Of a DNA stretch of 64,000 nt, positions 8,434 through 16,171 are shown one piece after another (within the stretch, counting starts at the first letter, position 1; the number at the start of each line of letters is the position of its first letter). The stretch is from the NCBI GenBank assembly GCA_947503145.1, contig CANNCP010000005.1:1-64000 (forward strand), read 5' to 3'. The notes below the pieces were generated by a model, which made no database searches, had not been told where the DNA came from, and saw only the letters and a list, made by a program, of their open reading frames with translations. This DNA comes from an uncultured Roseovarius sp. Its GTDB lineage: Bacteria > Pseudomonadota > Alphaproteobacteria > Rhodobacterales > Rhodobacteraceae. Made by a program: the position numbers and the translations under genes.

Positions 8434-9210
8434 ATGCCAAAAACCGTTTCCGAGCAGATCCCTTCGCTGCCCAGCTTGCGTCTTTTGCTTGTTCTCGAGC
8501 GCGTCGCGCAGGCTGGTGTTCCCGTCACGCCCACCGACATCAACGACGAACTTGGCCTGCCCAAGCCGACGATCCACCGGCTGTTCGCCACCCTCGAAAA
8601 GGAAGGCTTCCTTCAACGTGACATCGACGGACGAAGCTATACGCCTGGACGAAGGATCCGAAAGATCGCTGGAGGGATCATTTCCTCTTTGCGTGTGAGG
8701 ACCGCGCGGCTTGCCATCCTCACGCGGCTCGCCAACGATATTGGCGAAACATGCAATGTGGCGCTACCAGAGCGTACCGCCATGATCTACCTGGAGCGGG
8801 TCGAGACGAAATGGCCGCTGCGGATTCAGCTCCCGATTGGGACGCAGGTACCATTTTATTGCACCGCCGGCGGCAAGATGTATCTGAGTACACTCACGGA
8901 TCGCCACCTTGGACGCTACATAGAAACGGCCGAGCTTGAAGGGCGTACACCTGCGACGATCCTTGATCGGTCACAACTACGCAAAGAGATCGAGAAAATT
9001 CGCACAGATGGCTACGCTACCGACGATGAAGAGTTCATCGTGGGCATGGTCGCGCTCGCCGTTCCGATTTTCGACAACCACGGTCGACTGATGTCGACCC
9101 TGTCCTTCCACGCACCGACACAGCGCTTTGATATAGCAAAGGCCCTGACGTTCCTTCCCGAACTGCGCGCTTCCGCGTCAGATTTGTCACGTCTTATTCT
9201 GGATGAGTGA
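8434..9210 (+). CDS. IclR-family transcriptional regulator
   Basis: 258 residues. The N-terminal winged helix-turn-helix (about 12-75) reads TPTDINDELGLPKPTIHRLFATLEKEGFL with a gap-free IclR pattern. The C-terminal effector domain (about 85-255) contains the typical LPIGTQVPFYCTAGGKMYLS and a late GYATDDEEFIVGMVALAVPI block. IclR proteins bind small carbon metabolites and control nearby catabolic genes. This one is divergent from the GMC oxidoreductase and 205 bases upstream of TRAP genes on its own strand, so both are likely targets. Length is normal. Confidence 0.93.
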   Translation: MPKTVSEQIPSLPSLRLLLVLERVAQAGVPVTPTDINDELGLPKPTIHRLFATLEKEGFLQRDIDGRSYTPGRRIRKIAGGIISSLRVRTARLAILTRLANDIGETCNVALPERTAMIYLERVETKWPLRIQLPIGTQVPFYCTAGGKMYLSTLTDRHLGRYIETAELEGRTPATILDRSQLRKEIEKIRTDGYATDDEEFIVGMVALAVPIFDNHGRLMSTLSFHAPTQRFDIAKALTFLPELRASASDLSRLILDE

Positions 9211-9415
9211 CCCTCTGCCCGGCCCATCGGGGCGAGGAGCATGAGCGAACTTCACTGGAATAACTTGCGAATCACACCAATAGCCTGCTCAATGAGCCAA
9301 GCAGTCTCGTTTTTTGAGATATTGCGAACGTAGAGGGACGGCGTTGGCGCGGGGAGGGGTTTCGTCTTTTGACGCTACACCGCGAGAAGATCGGCCCCGA
9401 GGGAGGATGAGAACG

Positions 9416-9973
9416 ATGGCACTAAGCGAGGCGCAGGAGCGGCGGCTACGGCAGGCGACGCGGATCCTGGACTTTCCCGGTATGCTCGTTGGCAAGGCGG
9501 CAGCTTGGCTTATCGTGCCCATGGTTGGCGCGCTTGTCTGGGAGGTGGTAGCCCGTTTCGGGTTCAACAGCCCCACAATGTGGGCATATGACGCCACGTT
9601 CATGCTTTACGGTACGCTCTTTATGCTGGGAGCGGCCTACACCTTGGGGCTCGACAATCACGTTCGCGCGGATTTTCTGTTCAACATACTATCACCGCGC
9701 TGGCAGGGCGTCATCGACGGCACCTTCACGCTGTTTCTATTCTTCCCCGCCATGTTCTTCTTCACCTTGGCCACCTTCGACTACGCCTCGACCTCGTGGC
9801 AGCAGGGCGAGCGGATTCCGACCAGCCCGATGATGCCAATCATCTATCCCCTCAAGACAGTGATGCCCGTAACTGGGCTCCTTCTTTTCATTCAAGGAAT
9901 CTCTGAGTTGTTGAAGAGCTATTACAGTATCTCGTGCAATCGTCGTTTCCGCACAGAAGGCGACTACTCGTGA
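9416..9973 (+). CDS. dctQ: TRAP transporter small permease (DctQ type)
   Basis: A 185-residue integral membrane protein with four hydrophobic segments, the usual DctQ architecture. It forms the membrane part of a tripartite ATP-independent periplasmic transporter together with the next gene. GGGAGG at 9401-9406 sits nine bases before the ATG at 9416, a better spacing than the ATG at 9407 that abuts it, so I chose 9416. The stop overlaps the GTG start of the large permease (GTGA), pointing to translational coupling. The large size of the partner-binding protein and its sequence suggest the FcbT (mannitol/chloroaromatic, COG4663-4665) branch. Confidence 0.88.
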   Translation: MALSEAQERRLRQATRILDFPGMLVGKAAAWLIVPMVGALVWEVVARFGFNSPTMWAYDATFMLYGTLFMLGAAYTLGLDNHVRADFLFNILSPRWQGVIDGTFTLFLFFPAMFFFTLATFDYASTSWQQGERIPTSPMMPIIYPLKTVMPVTGLLLFIQGISELLKSYYSISCNRRFRTEGDYS

Positions 9974-11289
9974 CTGAAGCAGTCCTCGGCCTCGTCGCGC
10001 TCGGGCTCCTTTTCGTGGGGATCCTGACCGGATACCCGATGGCCTTCACCTTCATCTTCATCTCGCTGGTTTTCGGCTGGTTCGGCATGGGCGACCGCGT
10101 CATCGGGCTGATGCAGTTTCAGTTCTTTTCGCTTATGCGGAACACCACGTTGGCGGCGATCCCCCTGTTCCTCTTCATGGGCTTCATTCTTGAGCAGTCG
10201 GGACTGATGGAGCGCATGTTCCTGGCGCTGCGTCTGCTCCTGGGGCGGGTGCGCGGCTCACTTTATCTCGTGGTGCTCCTGGTGGCGACGATCTTTGCCG
10301 CAGCGACGGGGATAGTGGGCGCATCCGTCACCGTGCTCGGCGTGATGGCCGCGCCGATCATGCAGAACTCGGGCTATGATATCCGCATGTCGGCCGGTGT
10401 GATCGCGGCAGGCGGCACGCTGGGCATTCTGATCCCGCCCAGCATCCTGTTGATCGTCATGGGGCCCGTCGTCGGCGTGCCCGTTACCGATCTCTTTACC
10501 GCTGCCATCATCCCCGGTCTGATGCTGGCCGTTGCGTATATTCTCTACACGCTGGTTCGCAGCTATCTGAACCCCGCGCTGGGGCCGCCGGTCAGCGACG
10601 CCGAAATCGGCGAAACGAATGCGGGCGAGAAGCTGAAGGAGCTTTTTTTCGGCGTAATCCCGGTGTTTATCGTCATCACCTTCACCCTCGGTTTCATCAT
10701 CGCAGGTATCGCGACCCCTACAGATGCTGCCGCGAGCGGGGCGCTCGCCTCTCTGGTTCTCGCGGTCCTCTACCGCCGGATGAGCTGGGCTGCCTTTAAG
10801 CGCTGCGTCTACAGCACGCTCGTCATGTCCGCGATGATCATGTTTCTACTCGGCTCGGCAAACTTCTTCGGCGCCGTATTCTCGCGGCTGGGAAGCGCCA
10901 ATCTCTTGACTGACTGGCTGCTCGGTTTGCCTTTCTCGCCTACAGTCATGCTGCTCATCATTCTCGGTATCGTTTTCGTTCTGGGCTCTCCGCTCGAATG
11001 GATCCCCATCGTACTCGTGATCGTGCCAATTTTTCTGCCGACCATGGTCGAAATGGGCTACGACCCGCTGTGGTTCAGCATACTCGTCGCGGTGACGCTT
11101 CAGACATCTTGGCTCACGCCACCGATGGCGCTCTCGGCCTACTTTCTGAAGGGGGTCGTGCCACAATGGAAAATGGGCGACATCTACGTCGGAATGACGC
11201 AATTCGTCGCGCTTCAGCTTCTGGTCGTGCTGCTGCTGGTCGCTTTCCCCGAGCTCGTGCTCTGGCTGCCGCGGGTGCTGTCCCAATGA
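9970..11289 (+). CDS. dctM: TRAP transporter large permease (DctM type)
   Basis: A 439-residue polytopic membrane protein of the DctM family (about 12 segments). The family-typical GVPVTDLFTAAIIPGLMLA block and the late WLTPPMALSAYFLKGV motif are present. It uses the sodium or proton gradient to move the solute released by the binding protein. The GTG start at 9970 overlaps the dctQ stop by four bases; a longer upstream frame would run deep into dctQ and is unlikely. A GC-rich stem-loop separates it from dctP. Confidence 0.9.
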   Translation: MTEAVLGLVALGLLFVGILTGYPMAFTFIFISLVFGWFGMGDRVIGLMQFQFFSLMRNTTLAAIPLFLFMGFILEQSGLMERMFLALRLLLGRVRGSLYLVVLLVATIFAAATGIVGASVTVLGVMAAPIMQNSGYDIRMSAGVIAAGGTLGILIPPSILLIVMGPVVGVPVTDLFTAAIIPGLMLAVAYILYTLVRSYLNPALGPPVSDAEIGETNAGEKLKELFFGVIPVFIVITFTLGFIIAGIATPTDAAASGALASLVLAVLYRRMSWAAFKRCVYSTLVMSAMIMFLLGSANFFGAVFSRLGSANLLTDWLLGLPFSPTVMLLIILGIVFVLGSPLEWIPIVLVIVPIFLPTMVEMGYDPLWFSILVAVTLQTSWLTPPMALSAYFLKGVVPQWKMGDIYVGMTQFVALQLLVVLLLVAFPELVLWLPRVLSQ

Positions 11290-11303
11290 TGCAAAACGAA
11301 GAC

Positions 11304-11331
11304 CCCTGGCGGGGGTGGCCCCCCGCCAGGG
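11304..11331 (+). terminator. Intercistronic stem-loop between dctM and dctP
   Basis: A perfect 12-base stem, CCCTGGCGGGGG with CCCCCGCCAGGG, and a tight loop, no U-run. In TRAP operons such hairpins plausibly stabilise the dctP end or damp read-through so that binding protein exceeds permease. The role is inference. Confidence 0.5.
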
Positions 11332-11370
11332 CATGACAAGACCAAGTTCCAATAGGAGGAGAAAGAAAGA

Positions 11371-12480
11371 ATGTTCAGGATATCAACTATAGGAGCGGGC
11401 GTTGCCGCCGCGCTTTTCGCGGGAGGCGCGGCCTACGCGCAAAGCGAAACATACTCGATCAACATTCAGACCGCAGTTCCTAATTCGAGCCTCTACTTCC
11501 AGCTCACCGAGGACTTCGCGGAGCGCGTCGAAATGATGTCGAACGGACGCCTTCAGGTCAACGTTCTGCCGGATGGGGCCGAGGTCTCGGCATTCGAGAT
11601 CCTCGACGCCGTCAGCAACGGCGTCATCGATGCCGGCTACGCCTGGCCGCACTACTGGTCCGGCAAGAATTCGGCCTTTGTCCTGTTCTCGAACGTGCCT
11701 GCGAGCACGGGAATGGATCAGGAAACGCTGATGTCGTGGTATTATTCCGGCGAAGGGCGTGAACTTTATCAGGAACTCGTGCAGGAAACGATGGGCCTCG
11801 ACGTGATGCCGTTCCTCATGCAGCCCATGGGACCTGACCCGCTGGGCTGGTTCTCGCGTCCCTTTGAAGACATGGAAGAGTTCCGCAGCATCAAGTATCG
11901 CGCCCCTCCAGGCATCGCGGGTCAGACCTACAAGGCAATGGGCGTGCCCGCCGTGGCCATGCCTGGCGGCGATATCGTTCCGGCGGCACAGCGTGGTACG
12001 ATCGACGCAGCGGAGTGGATCGGCCCCGCAGACGACCGGAATCTCGGCCTGAGCAATATCTGGGAGTACTATTACCTCCAGGGCCTTCACCAGCAGACTG
12101 ACGTGGGTGAATTGCTGATCAACAAATCTCTCTGGGACGACTTGCCGGACGATCTCAAGGCAATCGTCGAGGCCGCAGTGCTCGCGAATGCCATGACGAC
12201 GAACGCCACCAACCTGCACAAAAATGCGGAGGCGGTACAGGAATACCAAGAGCAGGGCATCAACGTACTCGATACGCCGAAGGAATATTACGATCTCTTT
12301 CTCGAAGCGCAGAACGGCGTGGTGCAAGACTATATCGACGGCAACGAATTCTTCGCGCGAGTCTACAAATCGCAGGCTGACTTCGCCAAGCTTGTTTATC
12401 CTTACCACGCGCGCGTCCTCGAACTGAAGCAACAGGTCGTGAACGGTGCCGAAGAATTGCGGGCTAAAGACGCAGAGTAA
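11371..12480 (+). CDS. dctP: TRAP transporter periplasmic solute-binding protein (DctP/FcbT-like)
   Basis: 369 residues with a Sec signal peptide ending AYAQ (about residue 24). The mature protein carries the block RAPPGIAGQTYKAMG, then MPGGDIVPAAQRGTIDAAEW and NIWEYYYLQGLHQQTD. This is characteristic of the COG4663 branch, whose characterised members (TakP-like) bind 2-oxo acids or other carboxylates with a conserved arginine. A strong AGGAGG lies upstream of the ATG. It is the last gene of the dctQMP operon and is followed by a good terminator. The ligand is unknown. Confidence 0.92.
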   Translation: MFRISTIGAGVAAALFAGGAAYAQSETYSINIQTAVPNSSLYFQLTEDFAERVEMMSNGRLQVNVLPDGAEVSAFEILDAVSNGVIDAGYAWPHYWSGKNSAFVLFSNVPASTGMDQETLMSWYYSGEGRELYQELVQETMGLDVMPFLMQPMGPDPLGWFSRPFEDMEEFRSIKYRAPPGIAGQTYKAMGVPAVAMPGGDIVPAAQRGTIDAAEWIGPADDRNLGLSNIWEYYYLQGLHQQTDVGELLINKSLWDDLPDDLKAIVEAAVLANAMTTNATNLHKNAEAVQEYQEQGINVLDTPKEYYDLFLEAQNGVVQDYIDGNEFFARVYKSQADFAKLVYPYHARVLELKQQVVNGAEELRAKDAE

Positions 12481-12502
12481 CTACTGCAAAATGAATGCTC
12501 AC

Positions 12503-12534
12503 ATGGCCGCCGACGGGGTTCGGCGGCCATTTTA
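12503..12534 (+). terminator. Rho-independent terminator after dctP
   Basis: TGGCCGCCGA pairs with TTCGGCGGCCA around a short loop and is followed by TTTTA, 23 bases after the dctP stop. Confidence 0.75.
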
Positions 12535-12560
12535 CATTAACAGGCTACCAAAATAGTTAG

Positions 12561-12626
12561 GTGTTTGACGCCACGGCTTGATGGTGTGATCCTTTCCCAG
12601 AAATGGAAGGAAGCATTATGGGACAG
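12561..12626 (+). mobile_element. Left-end fragment of an IS481-family element
   Basis: GTGTTTGACGCCACGGCTTG resembles an IS terminal repeat. The following TGATGGTGTGATCC... and the start of a frame reading MGQ match my memory of the 5' leader of IS481-type transposase genes (protein start MGQVRHGSATT). Similarity stops after three codons, at GGGATTACCCC. A 3' fragment of an IS481 transposase lies 600 bases further on, at 13232-13567, so this may be the other end of the same dismembered element. Confidence 0.35.
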
Positions 12627-12828
12627 GGGATTACCCCATAAGGCATCTCGTAATTGTCCGCTTTACCAAAGATCGCTTGATTTTGACCCGCCAAAAAGCA
12701 GAGTTATCAACTATTACATATCCTTAGGAGGTATTTTCGGCAATTGAGCAAATAACCCTTGATAGAGATGCGCGTAAAACGGCCGTTTTGCGCACTTCTT
12801 ATGCCCTCTTGACACCGTCCTTAAAAAA
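12627..12828. other. Intergenic stretch holding a palindrome near the tRNA-Arg 3' end
   Basis: No gene seen. At 12772-12793 the arms GCGTAAAAC and GTTTTGCGC flank GGCC (one G:U pair). On the minus strand this lies 36 bases beyond the encoded CCA of tRNA-Arg and contains a run of T, so it could terminate the tRNA transcript. Confidence 0.35.
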
Positions 12829-12905
12829 TGGCGATCCCGGGAGGACTCGAACCCCCAACATCCTGATTAGAAGTCAGGTGCTCTATCCAGTTGAGCTACG
12901 GGACC
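12829..12905 (-). tRNA. tRNA-Arg(TCT)
   Basis: 77 bases with encoded CCA. Acceptor strands GGTCCCG and CGGGATC pair with one G:U. The D arm is GCTC/GAGC, the anticodon arm CCTGA-CTTCTAA-TCAGG gives anticodon TCT, and the T loop reads TTCGAGT. All four arms fold normally, so it should be functional and decodes AGA. It lies among IS481 debris and a degenerate tRNA copy. Confidence 0.95.
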
Positions 12906-12985
12906 ATTCCTCTTTGATAACGGTTCGGAAAATGGTTCGCAAGCCACTGCGGCTTTTCTAACCCGTTGTATTTACATCTTCTTAC

Positions 12986-13043
12986 GGCCCCAGACCTACG
13001 ACTTGGAAGTCGGATATTCTATCCAGTTGAATTACGTGGGCGC
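12986..13043 (-). pseudogene. Degenerate tRNA copy upstream of tRNA-Arg
   Basis: Reading leftward from 13043, the segment GTAATTCAACTGGATAGAAT matches the D arm of the neighbouring tRNA-Arg, including a 13-base identity TCAACTGGATAGA. CGACTTCCAAGTCG follows at the anticodon position. The D stem is ATTC/GAAT where tRNA-Arg has GCTC/GAGC, so pairing is kept. The anticodon loop is only six bases and no T arm or acceptor 3' strand follows. It is probably a decayed tandem tRNA. Confidence 0.5.
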
Positions 13044-13176
13044 ATTTCAGGACGTTTAGCCGCATAGCTTTGCCGATGTCAACTTGGTTGATACTCGGTA
13101 TATCTACCGCCCAAAGCCTCTTTTTACCTTCAAGGGTTTACCCACGCGCGGTAGGGTGCAGGGGGTTATTTCGCTC

Positions 13177-13227
13177 TAAAGCGTTCCACGAAAAACCTGA
13201 ATCACAGCTTTTCGCAGAACGCTTTAG
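13177..13227. repeat. Palindromic dispersed repeat (CTAAAGC family), copy 3
   Basis: CTAAAGCGTTC...CGAAAA pairs with TTTTCG...GAACGCTTTAG around a loop ACCTGAATCACAGC. The same loop word (as its complement, GCTGTGATTCAGG) recurs at 31139-31153 and 61554-61567. It lies inside the IS481 scrap zone. Confidence 0.75.
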
Positions 13228-13231
13228 GTCA

Positions 13232-13567
13232 ACTATGCTGCGACCTGAACATCGAGTACCGCCTGACCTCGCCGCAACACTTTGTAAAAAAAACGGTAAT
13301 CCCCTCGGGGATTACAGGCAATCACCTGCCGCGCAACGGGTTGAACGCTTCAACGGTCGTATCGAGGAGGTGCCGCAAAGCCACCACTTCCGCTCAGGCG
13401 GATATCTGGAAGCCACGCTGCATCGCAATGTGCTGCTCTGCAACCAGCAACTCCCGCAATCAGCTCTGGGCAGCAAGGCGCCTTTGCAGGCGATGAAGGA
13501 CTGACACAAACTCAAGCCAGAGCTGTTCAGGAAACAGCCATATTACCTTCCCGAATGTGACAGGTAA
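13232..13567 (+). pseudogene. 3' relic of an IS481-family transposase with in-frame stop and insertion
   Basis: DLNIEYRLTSPQ (13240s) and, after a roughly 45-base interruption, RVERFNGRIEEVPQSHHFRS then LCNQQLPQSALGSKAPLQAMKD match the catalytic C-terminal half of IS481-family transposases. The block RVERFNGRIEE contains the last acidic residue of the DDE triad. A TGA at 13502 stands where the family has Trp (MKDW). Reading through it gives HKLKPELFRKQPYYLPECD, the normal tail. The interruption itself is a minus-strand terminator-like hairpin. The gene is dead. Confidence 0.7.
13287..13316 (-). terminator. Orphan Rho-independent terminator (minus strand) inside the IS481 relic
   Basis: On the minus strand GTAATCCCC pairs perfectly with GGGGATTAC over a two-base loop (longer in practice), followed by CG and eight T. 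No minus-strand gene is recognised upstream of it, to its right, before the FAD oxidase gene. Confidence 0.6.
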
Positions 13568-13954
13568 GCTCAGCATCCTGCCCCACGGATCGACGATCAG
13601 CGAATGGCCGGGCAACCGGATCAGCAATGTCGCCGGCCCGAAAAAGGCTGGATCGGCAGCGGCAATATCCCGTGCAATATCACGATCATTCGATTCAACA
13701 TCTATCGCCGTTCAACGAGCCGTTCTGTGAGCGATCGCTTATACCGTGGGTGGGGGGCCAGCCCTGAAGACGATCAAGGTAAATGCGATCGCCCACATGG
13801 TGATGGAATATCTGGGCCTGATCATCGCCCGCACACAGCCTGACATCTACCTTCTGTCATCTGCCAGTTCCTCGGCGGGATCATTTTACACCCTGTTGAA
13901 ACATCGATTGAAAACGCCGTCTGACCGCGCCACGATACGCCGTGAAAGCGAGGC
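13568..13954. other. Scrap region, no intact gene
   Basis: 387 bases between the IS481 relic and the FAD oxidase. On the minus strand, 13571-13612 encodes GHSLIVDPWGRMLS, which resembles the GHSLIVDPWG motif of nitrilase-family hydrolases. The preceding residues do not fit that family and no full gene is present. A plus-strand frame (13746-13958) has no recognisable resemblance. Confidence 0.35.
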
Positions 13955-15283
13955 ATGATGGCGATAAGATGGACAGACGAAGCGACCCCCGGCACCCCCT
14001 ATTGGTGGGATGCGCTGAATGCTCCGGCACCGGACGACCCGCTGCCGGAGCGCTGCGACCTGCTGGTGATCGGTGCCGGCTACACCGGACTGTCCGCCGC
14101 CATCGCAGCCCATGACTGCGGCGCACGCGTCGCGGTTGTCGATGCGGGCATCCCCGGACGCGGCGCCTCCAGCCGCAATGGTGGCATGTTCGGCGCGCAC
14201 CCCCGTCTCGGCTGGGACGAATTGCGCCGACGCTTTGGCACCCAGACCGCCGACGGCGTCTTTGCCGAAGCGCATGATGCTTTCGGTTTCGCCCGCGCGC
14301 TGATTGCGGACGAAGGCATAGACTGTGATCTGCAACAAACCGGGCGCATTATACTGGCCTGGAGTGCGGCGCATTTCGACAGTCAAAAGCGCCTTGCCGA
14401 AGAAGTGCGCGCCAAAAGTACGCTTGGCGTGCAGATCGTCGAACGTGCCGCCCTCTCGACCGAGATCATGACCGAGCAGTATTTCGGCGGTCTCGTCCTT
14501 CCTGAACATTGCGGCCTGGACCCCGCCAAATACCATGCCGGGCTGCTCGCTGCCGTGCGGCGGCGCGGCATCCCGGTGGCGGGCGGCGCGCGCGTAGAGA
14601 CGTTGACGCGCAGCATTTCGGGCTTCACCGCCACAACGCCCAAGGGCAGCATCAAGGCCGACAAGGCCCTGCTTGCCACGAACGGTTACACTGGTTGGCC
14701 CTTCGCTTGGCAGGCTCGCCGTGTATTTGCCCTGCCCAGTTACCTCATCGCGACCGAACCGCTGCCAGCCGATCTGATCGACCGTCTCGCACCGGGGCGG
14801 CGGATGATGGTCGAAACTCGCGCGCGCCACAGCTACTTCCGCATTTCGCCCGACGGTAGTCGCATCCTCTTTGGAGGACGCGCGGCAATGGTGGATGTGG
14901 ACATGAACACCGCCGCCAGACGTCTGCACGCCACCATGTGCGAGGTCTGGCCAGAGTTGAAGCAGACCCTTCTCAGCCACGTCTGGAGCGGCAATACCGG
15001 CTACAGCTTTACCCACATGCCGCATGTGGGCTGCCGTGACGGCGTGCATTACGCAATCGGGTTTTCCGGGTCGGGCACCGTCATGGCCCCCTATCTGGGG
15101 GCCAAGGCCGCCTGGCAGGCAATGGGCGATTCGCGCGGGACAACCGCCTATTCAGAGACCGCGCTTGCGCCCAACTGGCTGCATCCCGGCGGTCGCCCGC
15201 ATTTCCTGCAGGCGGCAAACCTGTGGTATCGCAGCTATGTGGACTGGACCGAGAACCGTCAGGGCCGCAAAGCCACGCGATGA
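13955..15283 (+). CDS. FAD-dependent amine oxidoreductase (DAO family, PuuB-like)
   Basis: 442 residues. The dinucleotide-binding motif VIGAGYTGLSAA lies at about 37-48 and the second FAD block RGASSRNGGMFG at about 68-79. Near the C terminus, GFSGSGTVMAPYLG closes the FAD site. The family (D-amino-acid-oxidase fold, Pfam DAO) includes gamma-glutamylputrescine oxidase and glycine oxidases; the N-terminal TPYWWDA is typical of the PuuB-like branch. It uses O2 or another acceptor to oxidise an amine. No partner puu genes adjoin it, so the substrate is open. ATGATG offers two adjacent starts. Confidence 0.85.
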   Translation: MMAIRWTDEATPGTPYWWDALNAPAPDDPLPERCDLLVIGAGYTGLSAAIAAHDCGARVAVVDAGIPGRGASSRNGGMFGAHPRLGWDELRRRFGTQTADGVFAEAHDAFGFARALIADEGIDCDLQQTGRIILAWSAAHFDSQKRLAEEVRAKSTLGVQIVERAALSTEIMTEQYFGGLVLPEHCGLDPAKYHAGLLAAVRRRGIPVAGGARVETLTRSISGFTATTPKGSIKADKALLATNGYTGWPFAWQARRVFALPSYLIATEPLPADLIDRLAPGRRMMVETRARHSYFRISPDGSRILFGGRAAMVDVDMNTAARRLHATMCEVWPELKQTLLSHVWSGNTGYSFTHMPHVGCRDGVHYAIGFSGSGTVMAPYLGAKAAWQAMGDSRGTTAYSETALAPNWLHPGGRPHFLQAANLWYRSYVDWTENRQGRKATR

Positions 15284-15295
15284 CAAGGGAAGTGC

Positions 15296-15369
15296 TGGAG
15301 CGGGTAGCGGGAATCGAACCCGCACCTTAAGCTTGGAAGGCTCTTATGATACCATTTCACCATACCCGC
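15296..15369 (-). tRNA. tRNA-Gly(TCC)
   Basis: 74 bases with encoded CCA. Acceptor GCGGGTA pairs with TACCCGC, the anticodon loop is CTTCCAA (anticodon TCC), and the T arm GCGGG-TTCGATT-CCCGC is perfect. The short D arm GGTG...TATC is normal for glycine tRNAs. Confidence 0.95.
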
Positions 15370-15433
15370 TCGGGCTGACCACTAGCTATGCGCGCGACGA
15401 AAAAGCGTCAAGCCCCAACTGGCCTGCAAACGG

Positions 15434-16108
15434 TCAGTATCGCCGCCTCAATGCTTCGGGGTCCGCGCCGCAGAGATACCGCAGCAGCAATGACAGGTTT
15501 CGCGCGCCGCGGCGCAGCCAGCCATCGCGCTCGTATCGCACGGCACCGGTACGCACAAATCCCGGCATCCGCATCAATCGCCGCCCGAGGCGGCGCGCCA
15601 TCGCCACATCCTCCATCAGGGAAATGTCCGCGTACCCCCCGGCTGCGTCATATTCGGCGCGTGAAATCAGCAATCCCTGGTCCCCGTAAGGCAGGTAAAA
15701 GAGCCGCGACCGCAGGTTGGCCCAATCCGCCACGATCCGCGCCGCCAGGCTGCGACTGTCAAACCGTAGCCCGAAATAACCGGGGCGCCCGCGCGCCATC
15801 TGCCCCTCGACCGTTCCCGACCAGCCTTCGGGCAGGGCCGTGTCCGCATGCAGAAACAATAGCCAGGCCCCGCCCGCGACCGCCGCGCCGCGCCGCAATT
15901 GCCCGCCGCGCGATGCCGCCCCCGTGACCACGATCGCACCGACCTCGTCCGCAATCTGCCGCGTTGCATCGCCAGACCCGCCGTCAGAAATGATCAATTC
16001 GCGGATCAGCCCGCTTGCGACACCCTCCATCAGTGGCGCCAACGTGCCCGACAGCACCGACTCGGCGTCAAGGGTCGGGATCACCACCGATAGCTCTGCT
16101 CGCATCAT
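15434..16108 (-). CDS. Family 2 glycosyltransferase, TIGR04283-like
   Basis: 224 residues with a GT-A fold. SVVIPTLDAE lies at about 7-16, SDGGSGDAT at about 41-49, RGGQLRRGA at about 67-75 and FLHADT (the DXD equivalent) at about 85-90. The later LPYGDQGLLI and YADISLMEDVAMARRL blocks are typical of the TIGR04283 subgroup, which some annotations link to arsenosugar biosynthesis. It is cytoplasmic with no membrane anchor. No arsenic genes adjoin it, so that link is weak; glycosyl transfer is the safe call. Confidence 0.85.
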   Translation of the reverse strand: MMRAELSVVIPTLDAESVLSGTLAPLMEGVASGLIRELIISDGGSGDATRQIADEVGAIVVTGAASRGGQLRRGAAVAGGAWLLFLHADTALPEGWSGTVEGQMARGRPGYFGLRFDSRSLAARIVADWANLRSRLFYLPYGDQGLLISRAEYDAAGGYADISLMEDVAMARRLGRRLMRMPGFVRTGAVRYERDGWLRRGARNLSLLLRYLCGADPEALRRRY

Positions 16109-16171
16109 CGCCCCCTGTTGTCGTCGTCACTTGATCCTATATGACAGAGAGGTAGAAAAAAGGGAGAGACG

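Noticed and set aside
13571..13680. Minus-strand GHSLIVDPWG resembling a nitrilase C-terminal motif
   Set aside because: Upstream residues do not fit the family and the frame is short; kept only as a remark in the gap description.
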